A stretch of 64,000 nt of DNA. It comes from Gracilaria domingensis. Taxonomy: Eukaryota > Rhodophyta > Florideophyceae > Gracilariales > Gracilariaceae. The notes under the pieces were generated by a model, which worked only from the letters and a program-made list of their open reading frames with translations, had not been told where the DNA came from and did no database searches. A program made the position numbers and the translations under genes. This document shows positions 28,899-38,834 of this stretch, piece after piece. The DNA lies in NCBI GenBank assembly GCA_022539475.1, contig VCMS01000142.1:62001-126000 (forward strand). Reading direction: 5' to 3'. Each line of letters opens with the position of its first letter. The stretch's first letter is position 1.

Positions 28899-29864
28899 AT
28901 GTACGCTTTTCTGCATAGAACCTCAGCACTTCCAAGAATCACAACCAATGTCCGCGTCTCCATCTCCCGACGCTCAGCGCGACATCCCTTTCTCCCACCT
29001 CAGCGAAAACACTGCGCGACAAAAGCCTCTGCAGCCCCTCCCAATGTTGCCATCATCGGAGCCGGTGGCAACATGGCCACCGCATTGATCAACGGCTTGA
29101 TGTCTCAAAGCACTCCTCCCGTTATATATGCATCTTCTCCTTCGCTCCACCTTCTCTCCCATCTACCAGAAGCTGCCAAACAAAATCAAACCACCTCCAA
29201 TACCGAAGCATGTCGGCAAGCAAATCTTGTGCTCTTATGCGTCAAGCCCAATATCGCCCCAATCGTTCTATCAGAAATTGCGCCCACTCTTCATCAATCT
29301 GAAAACGACCCGGTTCTGGTTTCTATCGTCGCCGGTATAAGCACATCCTCACTTCAGCAACACATGTCTTTATCAAATCAATCGCGAAGTCCGATTCCCA
29401 TCGTTAGAGCCATGCCTAACTTGCCCGCTTCAACACGATCTGCATGCACCGTAATCTGCACGAACGAAGCTGCTCAACAACACCATATCAGCCGCGCTGA
29501 GCAAATCCTAACTGCCGTAGGTACCGTGTATCATGCTTCAGAAGCTCTGATGTCATCTGCCAGTGGCTTATCTGGTGCAGGCGTGGCGTATGTGTTTATG
29601 ATGGCCGAAGCGTTGGCTGATGCTGGTGTCAAGCATGGCTTTTCAAGGGAACATGCTATGGCCATGGCTGCTGATACTATTAAGGGTGCGGGTGATATGC
29701 TGCAACAAAAAACACATCCTGCGCTGTTGAGGAATAAGGTGGAGAGTCCGGGAGGCGTTACCGCTGCCGGTACGTCGCAGTTAGAGCAACGAGGTTTTCG
29801 AGCTGCCATAGGTGCTGCTGTTGACGCCGCAGTAAACAAAGCTCAGCAGATGGGTGATAACTGA
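28899..29864 (+). CDS. proC: Pyrroline-5-carboxylate reductase
   Basis: P5CR reduces 1-pyrroline-5-carboxylate to proline with NAD(P)H. The 321 residues begin with a basic, Ser-rich presequence (about 1-47, no acidic residue), so a plastid or mitochondrial location is likely. The Rossmann loop is VAIIGAGGNMATALINGL. LLCVKPNIA follows in the cofactor domain. RAMPNLPASTRSACTVIC is the conserved linker. The P5CR signature is SASGLSGAGVAYVFMMAEALADAGVKHG, with VESPGGVTAAGTSQLE near the end. The core length of about 270 is normal for the family. The start was taken at the ATG at 28899, 157 bp after the tRNA. No intron is needed. Confidence 0.95.
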   Translation: MYAFLHRTSALPRITTNVRVSISRRSARHPFLPPQRKHCATKASAAPPNVAIIGAGGNMATALINGLMSQSTPPVIYASSPSLHLLSHLPEAAKQNQTTSNTEACRQANLVLLCVKPNIAPIVLSEIAPTLHQSENDPVLVSIVAGISTSSLQQHMSLSNQSRSPIPIVRAMPNLPASTRSACTVICTNEAAQQHHISRAEQILTAVGTVYHASEALMSSASGLSGAGVAYVFMMAEALADAGVKHGFSREHAMAMAADTIKGAGDMLQQKTHPALLRNKVESPGGVTAAGTSQLEQRGFRAAIGAAVDAAVNKAQQMGDN

Positions 29865-31426
29865 AACTTCTTGATCTCATTACATTCATATTCGTATCGG
29901 CTTACTTCTTTTAAAAGTAGCTCTTATCACGCATACTCTTATCTTGATGTGTGATATTGTTTCTGTGCAATATTCGACATCATCAGATGAGTAATAACAT
30001 TTTGACATTGTTCTCAAATTCTATACAAGCTTAGTGCCAATATCAACCATCCGTCCCCTTCCTTTTCAGTAGTAGAAGAAGAAGTCCTCATTTTTTGTCT
30101 CCGTAGGAGTCCCGTGCGCTCATCCATTTCGTCTCGCCTACTAGATCGTGGATCGAGTCCAAGCACACTACGAGGAGGCGAGCAGCACGTGCTCATCAAG
30201 CATCCGTCACGGGGTCCATATATTACCATTATCTTAGTTTACGAGAAGTTAGGATGCTAAATCTGACACTTGGTATTAATTCAACAGAAAGACTCCAGAG
30301 TAGCCACATGAAACTCGTTCATACTCTTTGAGGGCCAGAACTATTCAGATATGTCAAATAATATCACGGTTGACTTATTCCTTCAAACTCCTAACAGGAT
30401 AAAGGCTTCACTTACTGATGCGCTGTATACATATCTCTCTCTTCTCTTCCTCGTCTACGGGAACACCAGTTCAATTTCTGCTTCGTACAGAGCTTTGGCT
30501 CTGAAAGCAGTCTTTCTAGGATGCGCGTCAAGAGACTGTAAAGAATGCATATTAGACATGGCGGACGTCCAATTGACAGCTGCGAAAATGCCTCTTCCTC
30601 TTCTCTATGAGAACCAATCTTTTGTGTGCCCTTTTAGAAAGAGACGCCAGCAAAGAAGTTCATCAGAGGCTGATGCAGTGGCAGATATGCGGTCAACCGT
30701 CAGAAGTTCGGGCGTTACAGATTTCATGTCTGCGGTTCACTCCCACCATCAGTTTAGTACCAATGTAGCGCAGCAATGAGAACTCTCAAAAAAGCCGGTC
30801 CAGTTGGGCCTTCTGTGAGCACGAACGTTCGAAATGGGCCATGTTGCGGTTGAAACATTAAGGGTGTTTGCTCTGCAGAACATGTATCTGAGAAAGCTCC
30901 ATTTGGCCATGAATATCGAAAGAACATTCACTGATCGAATTCCTCTTGGACGTGAGATGATTCATGAGTGTTGTTCCATCTATAGATATCATAGACTACC
31001 CGTCAGAAACAGCTGTATGGGAAGAAACCTGGACCGATCATCTCAAACTAACAAAGGACAATGTTGTATCCATGGTCCATCAGTATTGACAAGTACGGTC
31101 TTGCAAGGTGCAGGATTCCTTACCATCCGCTCCATAGACAGAAGCGCGGGCCCTGCTTGCCATATAGTTTGCCGTTGCTCTTTGTCCCAATATCACGTGT
31201 TGAAGAGCACACATCCAGCCTTTGCTTTCAGTAGGTTCCATAGGTCACGCAACCGTCATTACTTCAAAGCTGCACAGACTCTAATCCGTGCGTACACGTC
31301 TTTACGAACAGCCAGATGCTGCCGACATCAACTCTAGAAACCTCAGGTTGCGACATTGTCGCCCTTGCAGCTCAAGCTGCAGCCTCTTCTTCCGGTACAA
31401 GAGAAAAGGCATAAGAATTATCTAAT
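29865..31426. other. Gene-poor intergenic region upstream of the LPMO-like gene
   Basis: This region is 1.56 kb long. Two plus-strand frames are present: 30351-30779 (142 residues, ATG start, with a hydrophobic patch YTYLSLLFLVYG) and 30834-31337 (167 residues). Neither shows a known domain, and the second overlaps what should be the promoter of the next gene. They could be remnants, exons of an unrecognised gene, or chance. Confidence 0.35.
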
Positions 31427-33203
31427 ATGGGACTTCAAGTCGCTCTCCTTGTTCTGTTCATGGGAACATGGTCGCGTGCCAACGGTCATAGGTACGTCTG
31501 TGACATCTTATTGTTGAGACAAACGAAGGTCAGAAGGCCACTCCAAGCTCTTGCTTCCAGACACTAACAAGTTAACTTTTTCTGCTTGCATGTGATTGTG
31601 AACTAGTTTCCTGACCAGTCCCCATCCCATGTCAACCCTGGATGGATGCCGCATCGGTGGCACTGGTGGTTTCATCGGAAACTGCCCTGGTCCGTGCCCG
31701 AATTACAACCTTGCGGCAGATGCAGACCCGTCAAATCCCACGGTCATATTCCAAAGGGGAGGATACCATAAAGTAGTGTGGTCCCGAAACAATCATGAAG
31801 GCGGGTTTGTTCGATGGACTCTGGTGCCTCTAAATAAGAAGGATTCCAAAGACTGGCACTCGAAGATGGCCTTTCACTACAACTGTTGGAATGTAGGAAG
31901 ATTTAACTGCAATGACTTCGACTTTCACAGAGACTGCAATTACGACAGACAAAACGAAGCCTATGCAAAAATGCTTTACATTCCCCCAGTGTTTCCGGAT
32001 GGCGATTATGTTCTCGGTTGGACATGGTACGGTGGCGGTGTGGGTTTCGGTCACTTTGGGGACTACTACGATTGCGCTTATGTGAGAGTTAGTGGAGGAG
32101 AACAAGTTCGAGACTCCTACGTTCCAGAATTTTCTGCGGGGGGAGGAAGTGAATACGAAGATGGCTGCGAAGCAACAGTTGATGACCTTGGTATTTGCTG
32201 GAAGGAACCCTGTCTTCCAATGCGCAAGACAGAAAAGAGGGTTCCTGCTCCGTTCAAGGGTGGCAAGACCCCAGAACCAATTCTATCTGCGTGGTATGGA
32301 GAAGGGACAAGCGCTAATCCTCCATCAGTTTCTCTATCTCGCATTTTGCTGGTAGACGCAAAACAGGATAGAATACTCGATGTCGACCTTAATGAAATCA
32401 TTCTTCTTCATGGAAGTGATGAAATCTCTCTAATGGCAGAGACAAATGGTGACGTTGAATATGTTGAATGGTACACCAATGGCAAGGTGAATGGAAAGGA
32501 TTACTCTATCCCATACACAGTCGCTGGGGATGATCACAGTGATGACATTTATCCCTGGATGCACCCATTGTTCAATCGACGCATGCGAGTGTCAGTCAAG
32601 ATAGCTGGAAAGGATGGGTCATTCTCTTGGGGAAGTGTTGAATTACGCTTCAAAGAGGGAGGACCAGGAGCTGCCCATTTTCCTGGCCAATCTATTCACG
32701 ACTATTTGGTTGCTCATAACGTGCACGAGGAAGAAGATGAACATGAATCTAAGGAAGATCCTGAATGGATTCAGGAACCAATCTCGGACGCAGACACCAC
32801 CGGAGCTACAGAAGAAATCGAGTCCACCGTAATCGAAGAAAATGATGCTCCTCAACCAGCACCAGACACGACCACAAGTTCTACAGAAGCACATGATTCA
32901 TCCGGTAGCACCGTCAATACCGTCCCAGCAGCCCCAGCCACCGCTCCAGCACAGCCACCACAGCCCGTCGCTGCAGAAGAACCAGAAGAATCAGGATCCA
33001 CAGGATTGCTTGGTGGCTCATCAGCATCGACAAGCTCTGGTTCAGTTTCTGCTGGTGGTTCTTCGTCATTCACAGGAAGTTTTCTCGGAAGAGGAAGTGA
33101 TGCGGGTTCGAAACGAGGTCGAGCAACTGCAAGAAATGCAGCTTTTGGTTTCACATATGAAAGCGGTGATGAGATGCAAAATGCATATGGACAATTTGCC
33201 TAA
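31427..33203 (+). CDS. Secreted lytic-polysaccharide-monooxygenase-like protein; 2 exons
   Basis: Exons 31427-31491 and 31607-33203 (115-nt GT-AG intron) give 553 residues. Exon 1 is a signal peptide, MGLQVALLVLFMGTWSRANG, with a standard cleavage site (Ala at -3, Gly at -1) that exposes His21 as the mature N terminus: HSFLTSPHP. That is the hallmark of LPMOs, whose N-terminal His and a second His hold copper. The likely second ligand is His85 in NNHEGGFVRWTLVP, and the axial aromatic is in FGDYYDCAYVRV (Tyr175/176). PDGDYVLGWTWYGG and many paired Cys also fit the auxiliary-activity/chitin-binding fold. After about residue 235 a second beta-rich region and an acidic, Ser/Thr/Pro/Ala/Gly-rich tail follow. 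The family would oxidise cell-wall or matrix glycans; the substrate is unknown. It is convergent with the FAD gene (119 bp). Confidence 0.8.
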
Positions 33204-33322
33204 CTTTCCCTAAACCCACACTCCCTATTGTACAGTCAAAACCCGGATCGGAGCATTTGAGAGTCGACAAAAATCTTAGCCGTTTCTTGTCAGAGTTGTA
33301 GTTAAATGCGTAGTTATCTATT

Positions 33323-34741
33323 TCATCCATTGCACACTGCTACATCCCTATCTGACTCTATTGTCGGAAGTTCGAGTTCCAAGCGGCGTGCTTCAAACGG
33401 TATTAAACGCTCGTTACCAGCAACAATTGCATGGGCAAGCATTCGTCCAAGAAACGCATGATGTAACAAACCACGAGAACCTAAGCCCGTAAAGAGCCAA
33501 CATGAGCTTCGCGTATCGGTCCCCAGCATTTTACAGACGATGGGGACAGAACCGTTTGCGGATCGCGGCGGTAAAGCTCGTGTACCTGACGTTGTACCGA
33601 GAATATTGTAGTCCTCGAAAACATGTGGGCTTATCGCCTGCAATGGTTCCCGTAATTCCGAAACAGCTCGAGCAGTATCCTTTTTGCAAAGGTCTTGCAT
33701 AAAACGATCTGGGTGCTGCTCGTCTCGTTGATGCTCAAAAGTTGCGCCTGCTACAATTCGTGAGTATTTCTTGTCGCTGAATAAGTCCGGAACGATGTAT
33801 TTGCCGCTTATAACAGGTTGCTTGTGAACGTTGCCTTGTGCGCATGTCTGCTCACGTGGTTGGAGTATCAAATTCTGGCCTCGGCATAGCTGAAGAGGTA
33901 CATGTCCGACGCCTTCTATACATGGAATTGCGGCACCAGCGCAAACGACCACCGTGTCAAATGAAGATGCAGTTTCACCCAAAATTTGTCGTACGTCAGA
34001 CACACTCTGCTTGCGCCATTCGATTCGACCAGATTGCTCGCACAGACTCCATAACGCTCGCAAGTATTCCGGAGTATTTACCACCGCCGCTTTGTTCAAG
34101 AACACAGCCGGCACGTGATGGTTGACGTGTGGAAAACGGCTTGCAACTTCATGCGGCTCCAGAAACTGTACTTCCTTAGGAAAGCGATTGGCGGCGATTC
34201 GATAGTCAGCAAGCTGCTGTTCACGCAAAGCTAATCGTAGCAAGCCAGGAAAGGCAATAAGCGGGGTTGGAGAACAGCTCTGGGCCTCATTGACAAGATG
34301 CAAGGCTGCATCAATAGCTTTAACTGACTGCCATATCTTCGTCTTAACCCTCGGAGCAAATGGATGCAACAATCCCGCTGCCGCTGCGCTCGCACCTCCC
34401 TCAGCAGGATCGTTGGGATCAAATATTGTTAGATGAAGGTCTGTATGAGCAAAGCTTCTCTTTCGGGCATAGCGAGCGGTCGAATGGAGAAGATGGTAGG
34501 CTGTCGCAAGGCCGGCTAAACCGCCACCAATTACGGCTACTCGACGGGGAGGAGGAACTTCGGGAGGCGCTACATTTGAGCGCGGTGTTCGTCGGCTCTT
34601 CGTCTTCGGAGCGAAATGATGAAGCGTGAGGGTGGCTGCTTGTCGGTTGAATGATACAATTGGAGAGGAGGTGGTGAAAGATACGGAAGAGTTGAGTGTT
34701 CGACGAAGAGCCATGCGGACATGTGGATAAATCATCGACAT
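33323..34741 (-). CDS. FAD-dependent oxidoreductase of the D-amino-acid-oxidase/MnmC-C fold, organelle targeted
   Basis: The 472 residues run from ATG 34741; upstream codons would need TTG, and Met at 34714 is an alternative start. Residues about 1-60 are rich in Ser, Arg and Thr, a probable transit peptide. The dinucleotide-binding motif RRVAVIGGGLAGLATAYHLL follows, then the second FAD contact GGASAAAAGLLHPFAPR. The late motif GSRGLLHHAFLGRMLAHAI resembles the C-terminal FAD contacts of the DAO family. LHPFAP and the overall layout recall the C-terminal oxidase domain of MnmC and its plant homologues. The substrate is unknown. It is a single exon; the downstream neighbour is the LPMO-like gene, tail to tail. 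Confidence 0.82.
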   Translation of the reverse strand: MSMIYPHVRMALRRTLNSSVSFTTSSPIVSFNRQAATLTLHHFAPKTKSRRTPRSNVAPPEVPPPRRVAVIGGGLAGLATAYHLLHSTARYARKRSFAHTDLHLTIFDPNDPAEGGASAAAAGLLHPFAPRVKTKIWQSVKAIDAALHLVNEAQSCSPTPLIAFPGLLRLALREQQLADYRIAANRFPKEVQFLEPHEVASRFPHVNHHVPAVFLNKAAVVNTPEYLRALWSLCEQSGRIEWRKQSVSDVRQILGETASSFDTVVVCAGAAIPCIEGVGHVPLQLCRGQNLILQPREQTCAQGNVHKQPVISGKYIVPDLFSDKKYSRIVAGATFEHQRDEQHPDRFMQDLCKKDTARAVSELREPLQAISPHVFEDYNILGTTSGTRALPPRSANGSVPIVCKMLGTDTRSSCWLFTGLGSRGLLHHAFLGRMLAHAIVAGNERLIPFEARRLELELPTIESDRDVAVCNG

Positions 34742-35788
34742 GTTTCTCAACTCAATTGGCGATGAAGTTCAAAGGTGAGATCTGCTTCTTACATAGTGGA
34801 TACGGGCTTGATTGGCTGCAATTGTTCAAGATAGAAACAAAACTACTGAGTCTTCGCCTGCTATTCAGGCTTGGTGAGGTGCTTTCAATAGTGCTATATC
34901 CGAAAGAAACGAGCTTCGAAAGCAGTCTTTAACGTGTCCCGAGGTCGTCGTGGATCTCTTGAACCAAGAGCATTCATTTGTAGCTTGGGACCTCTCCAAG
35001 TTTGGGGCTTCGATCAAATGATTTTAAGAGGGGTAAGATAATTTTTTAAGTAAAATGGCGCGTGCTTCAGATGCCAGAAAAGCATGGCCGGCTCAATTTG
35101 ATACGTTTCGGGCACTAACAACACTAAATGTACCTTCAGAGTAGTGACTAGTCTAATGTTTTTTTTACTGCTATCTCAAGCAAAAAGTTGTCTATTAGTC
35201 ATTGCCAGGCTCAGAAAATGCTTTTCTAGGTAATAAGGTTTACTATTGTAGAAATTGAGACGAGATAAAAACAAAGCACCAATACTAACTCTTTTGTTTC
35301 TTACAAATCTATTACACTTGATTCATGAGCTTTAGTTGTAGTTTTACGTTATTCAACACAAGAACATGACATGAGCAATCGAAAAGTTAGTATACTCTTC
35401 AGTATTATCAAACTTCACCGGCAAACGTTTTCTGATCAGAAGTGTTCACATACCTCTTCACGGTAGGTATCAAATATCCAATGTTTGGTATGCCAAATCT
35501 AGTGTTCTACCAGGGCCCCAAAGTAGGTACAAACCTTTAGATTTTGGAACCATTTATGTACACGTGTCCTAGACTTCCAACTTTTTCGTTGAACTGTTAC
35601 ATCTACGCACTGTGAAGAACATTTTTGGAGCTCTAAACGTATCAAATTGCGCCACTTATCAAATTACGCCTTTGAGGAGGGCTAATACTCAGTAGTACTG
35701 AGTCAGTACGAGGTACACGTATACTTGCCAAGTATTACTTGGCTGCCAAGTCTTGGCAAGCAGCTGAAAAAGAAAAAGATGCGATCGC
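34742..35788. other. AT-rich intergenic region between the FAD gene and tRNA-Pro
   Basis: This is about 1.05 kb of AT-rich sequence without a convincing frame. The word ATTTGATACGTTT near 35096 returns in reverse complement near 35635 (AAACGTATCAAATT), an inverted pair about 540 bp apart. The cause is unknown. Confidence 0.4.
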
Positions 35789-35862
35789 AGGCGTCTACCG
35801 GGGTTCGAACCCGGGACCTCTTGCACCCAAAGCAAGAATCTTACCTCTAGACCATAGACGCC
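35789..35862 (-). tRNA. tRNA-Pro (anticodon TGG)
   Basis: On the minus strand the acceptor GGCGTCT pairs perfectly with AGACGCC. The anticodon stem CTTGC/GCAAG encloses loop TTTGGGT (anticodon TGG). The T-arm is CCGGG-TTCGAAC-CCCGG. The D-arm GGTCTAGAGGTAAGAT is the usual eukaryotic tRNA-Pro type, giving a good A-box; the B-box is GGTTCGAAC. There is no intron. Confidence 0.94.
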
Positions 35863-36243
35863 CAAGAGGTGCCGAAATCGCCGCCTCGCAGGGCCAAGAT
35901 TTTGGTATTTATTCATGTGCAACGTCTGTCGCGACATGACTTTCGGAAAAATCCGACTAGCAGGAAGCCACAAAATCGCTCACGACCACACGAACAAATC
36001 CCGCAGATCTCCCTTCGATGCACTTCAGAACCACGCAGGTACACGAAGGTAGATTCAGAAACCCTTACATCTATGCGTACAATCGATCGACTCTTTCTCC
36101 GCCTCCATCCCCCGCCCTATCCCTCTCCCCCCCCCCCCAGTTTACGCCCTTGTACAGTCCGAACAGTGAACGAAGAAAAAGAGCAGTATACCCTGCCTCG
36201 CCCCTCCATAACGTCCTAGCCACCAAGCCATCTCTTTTTCCCA
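35863..36243. promoter_or_regulatory. Upstream region of the phycobilisome linker gene
   Basis: This 381-bp region lies between the tRNA and the linker start. It carries a pyrimidine-rich tract with a run of 12 C (36127-36138), about 110 bp before the ATG. This is probably part of the promoter or leader. Confidence 0.45.
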
Positions 36244-37071
36244 ATGACGCACGCCGCCTTCACCGCCCCATTGCCTCTTACGGCACGGCCTTCTTCTTTT
36301 GTTTCGTGCCAAAACATCGCTGCCCCCTCCCCGCCGCGTCATGCTATCTCCCGCAGAACCCCTCGCATGGCATTTTCCTCCATTGAGGGTATCCTCGCCC
36401 CAAATGCGATGTCCATGCCGGAGGATTTAGCCACGGTTATCTCCTCTATCTACAAGCAAGTGCTCGGTAATGCCCACGTGATGCAGTCGGAGCGGGATGA
36501 GTTGAGAGCTGCGGAGAGCCAGTTTTGTCTCACTGGGAATGTTCGCGAATTCGTGCGCTCTATTGCCAAGTCTGATGCGTACGTTTCGCGCTTTTTTGAA
36601 CCCGTGTCTCAGTATCGCTTTATCGAGCTTGCTTTCAAGCATCTACTGGGAAGTGCTCCCGTTTCCAAAGCCCAGTACTGCGCAGCAATGGCCAAGTATC
36701 ATGAGGAAGGATATGAGGCATGTATTGATTGGTTCATTGATTCTGAAGCATACGAGGAGGACTTCGGAGAATATATTGTGCCATATGGCATGTACAAGGG
36801 ATGCTATACGACTAATGAGCTTTTCAATAGGAGTGTGGCGATGCGTTTGACGCCCAGCTCCAGTGATAAGGAACGTTCAACAATGTTGCAGTACTGCGTA
36901 TTGACCGACCAGAGCCCCAGCTGGCTCAGCATTGCGAAAGCATTGCCTCCTGGAACTGAGAAGGGCACTGGATATATTGTTGGGGGTCGTTACACATCCA
37001 CGCAATGGAACAGGGATGCCCCTGTACGAATGGGGACCAAGATCCCGGGCGGAGTCGTGTTCTACGGCTGA
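36244..37071 (+). CDS. Nucleus-encoded phycobilisome (rod) linker polypeptide
   Basis: Phycobilisome linkers sit inside phycobiliprotein rods and set their assembly and energy flow. The 275 residues start MTHAAFTAPLPL, with a Phe near the N terminus and a basic Ser/Pro/Ala-rich stretch to about residue 41: a red-algal plastid transit peptide. Residues about 78-190 are a PBS linker domain: SERDELRAAESQFCLTG, VREFVRSIAKSDAYVSRFF, QYRFIELAFKHLLG, YEACIDWFIDSEAYEEDFGE and VPYGMYKGCYTTNELF. The C-terminal 70 residues are a tail ending in GTKIPGGVVFYG. It has one linker domain, like rod linkers of phycoerythrin- or phycocyanin-bearing red algae; which pigment it serves is not visible. It is a single exon. 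A 465-bp tandem duplication starts 13 bp after its stop. Confidence 0.92.
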   Translation: MTHAAFTAPLPLTARPSSFVSCQNIAAPSPPRHAISRRTPRMAFSSIEGILAPNAMSMPEDLATVISSIYKQVLGNAHVMQSERDELRAAESQFCLTGNVREFVRSIAKSDAYVSRFFEPVSQYRFIELAFKHLLGSAPVSKAQYCAAMAKYHEEGYEACIDWFIDSEAYEEDFGEYIVPYGMYKGCYTTNELFNRSVAMRLTPSSSDKERSTMLQYCVLTDQSPSWLSIAKALPPGTEKGTGYIVGGRYTSTQWNRDAPVRMGTKIPGGVVFYG

Positions 37072-37083
37072 TCACACAAAAGT

Positions 37084-38013
37084 GTAATATCAATACAATC
37101 CTCAATACGCGTTTTGCTTGGTATCTCATGTTCCATCTTTCTAACAGTTTTTACGAAGCCCACATGCACCTGCTCGTAAACAGTGGTGTCTCTTAGTTGT
37201 GTCAATACTTGAACGCATAGTACATGAACAGTTTACAAATTCGTTTGAGCCACAAATATCTGACCTTCGCCTCCATAACTCTTGAGCTGCAGTAGAGCTT
37301 CGAAGCGGAAGCAGTTTTCATTGATCCTTTTTCGACTCGTTTGCAGTCGACGATGCATCTGGCGTAGTAGCCGTAGAAGTTGTCGTAGAAGTCGATGTTG
37401 TCGAAACCGAGGGCCGAGCTCGTTGTGATGGCCGACGACTTCGGTTATCTGCAGATATTCCATCATGATGTTAAGATCGTTAGAATGTAGTTCACAAACA
37501 CGAAACAAAGAAATACTTATTGACGCCGAGCACCTTTTCGCCAGAAAGGTAATATCAATACAATCCTCAATACGCGTTTGCTTGGTATCTCATGTTCCAT
37601 CTTTCTAACAGTTTTTACGAAGCCCACATGCACCTGCTCGTAAACAGTGGTGTCTCTTAGTTGTGTCAATACTTGAACGCATAGTACATGAACAGTTTAC
37701 AAATTCGTTTGAGCCACAAATATCTGACCTTCGCCTCCATAACTCTTGAGCTGCAGTAGAGCTTCGAAGCGGAAGCAGTTTTCATTGATCCTTTTTCGAC
37801 TCGTTTGCAGTCGACGATGCATCTGGCGTAGTAGCCGTAGAAGTTGTCGTAGAAGTCGATGTTGTCGAAACCGAGGGCCGAGCTCGTTGTGATGGCCGAC
37901 GACTTCGGTTATCTGCAGATATTCCATCATGATGTTAAGATCGTTAGAATGTAGTTCACAAACACGAAACAAAGAAATACTTATTGACGCCGACGCACCT
38001 TTTCGCCAGAAAG
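37084..38013. repeat. Tandem duplication, two 465-bp units
   Basis: Unit 1 is 37084-37548 and unit 2 is 37549-38013. Both begin GTAATATCAATACAATCCTC and end CGCCAGAAAG. By eye they differ only by a one-base gap in the GCGTTTTGC/GCGTTTGC word and by GAGCACC versus GACGCACC near the right end. The unit covers the 3' flank of the linker gene and the presumed last exon and intron of the minus-strand gene at 38157. Near identity implies a very recent event or an assembly effect. Confidence 0.95.
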
Positions 38014-38367
38014 GAAAAGCATGAACCATACTGCTATTGCAAGAGCATGAAGAACCGTGATAATCATCACGATTGCATGAATTGGTTTCAGTTCAAAATC
38101 GTCGAGCTTGCTCAAACTAGCATTCTCCTCAACTATTGTTTCCACTTCTGTGTCCATGACTGAAAGATCTGTAATTGTCTCTTGTTTCCGGGGCTCAGTT
38201 TGTTCACTCAATACGAGGTCAATAAATGTACGGGGAAAGTTGCGTACTCCTTGCGAGCTCTCAGGGATGCAACGACAGAATGTTGAAACGACACCTGCGA
38301 CCAGACGCTTTAGATCGTTTTCTTCAGGGCGGCTGTGCAAAAGCCACGGTACTCTTCCGATGTCTCG
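37697..38367 (-). CDS. Possible small membrane protein, spliced; 5' end unclear
   Basis: The minus-strand frame 38370-37981 has no ATG before Met at 38157, so an upstream exon is likely or the protein starts there. It reads into ELKPIHAIVMIITVLHALAI and VWFMLFLSGEK, a clear membrane helix. A GTGCGT donor at 37998 and a CTGCAG acceptor (exon from 37912) would give an 86-nt intron, the same size as others here, and phase 0 leads to a basic, Leu-rich tail ending at 37697. Another frame of the terminal exon is a Ser/Thr-rich tail, so the exact product is uncertain. The last exon lies inside the tandem duplication. No family was recognised. Confidence 0.4.
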
Positions 38368-38370
38368 CAA

Positions 38371-38834
38371 CGTACTACAGAGTCACTGACTACGTTAAGG
38401 CAGAAGACCCAAAAACAATTCCTTTGACAAAACAAGAGGGCGGAAAAACTGTTCGTCGTTTAATGAAAACAGTGTTCTCCACATTGCTACATTCTCCGCC
38501 AATGAGCATGAGGTATACGGAAACGTTGCATGATGATTGGCTGCTACAGGAACAAGCGCACTAGATCGCCTCCGAGTACGAAAACTATCTCAAGTCAACC
38601 AATTTGCAGAGAGTCGTTCCGCTTCTTCCCCTTCGTCTTGTCCGGTGGCCTAAAAGCATACGGACTGCTCTAAAGCTTGTTTCTTTCTGAAGTTGTGAAG
38701 CGAGGAGGTTACTTTCTCTTCTCTCTCTCTCTCTCTCTCTCTCAAACCATTCGCTGCCATCGGGGTCTTTTGAGAACCAAAGCTTCCTTCCTGGACTGTC
38801 CCCAACTTTTAGTCGGTCTGCATAAGATGACGAA
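38371..38834. other. Intergenic region with CT microsatellite
   Basis: This 464-bp spacer lies upstream of the FkbM-like gene. It contains a (CT)n tract at 38721-38743. It may also hold the first exon of the minus-strand membrane protein, but I could not place it. Confidence 0.4.

Noticed and set aside
30351-31337. Two plus-strand frames of 142 and 167 residues
   Set aside because: No recognisable family, and no sign of splicing that joins them to a better model; mentioned in the region entry only.
38721-38743. CT microsatellite as a regulatory site
   Set aside because: Simple repeat with no evidence of function; kept as a note in the spacer.
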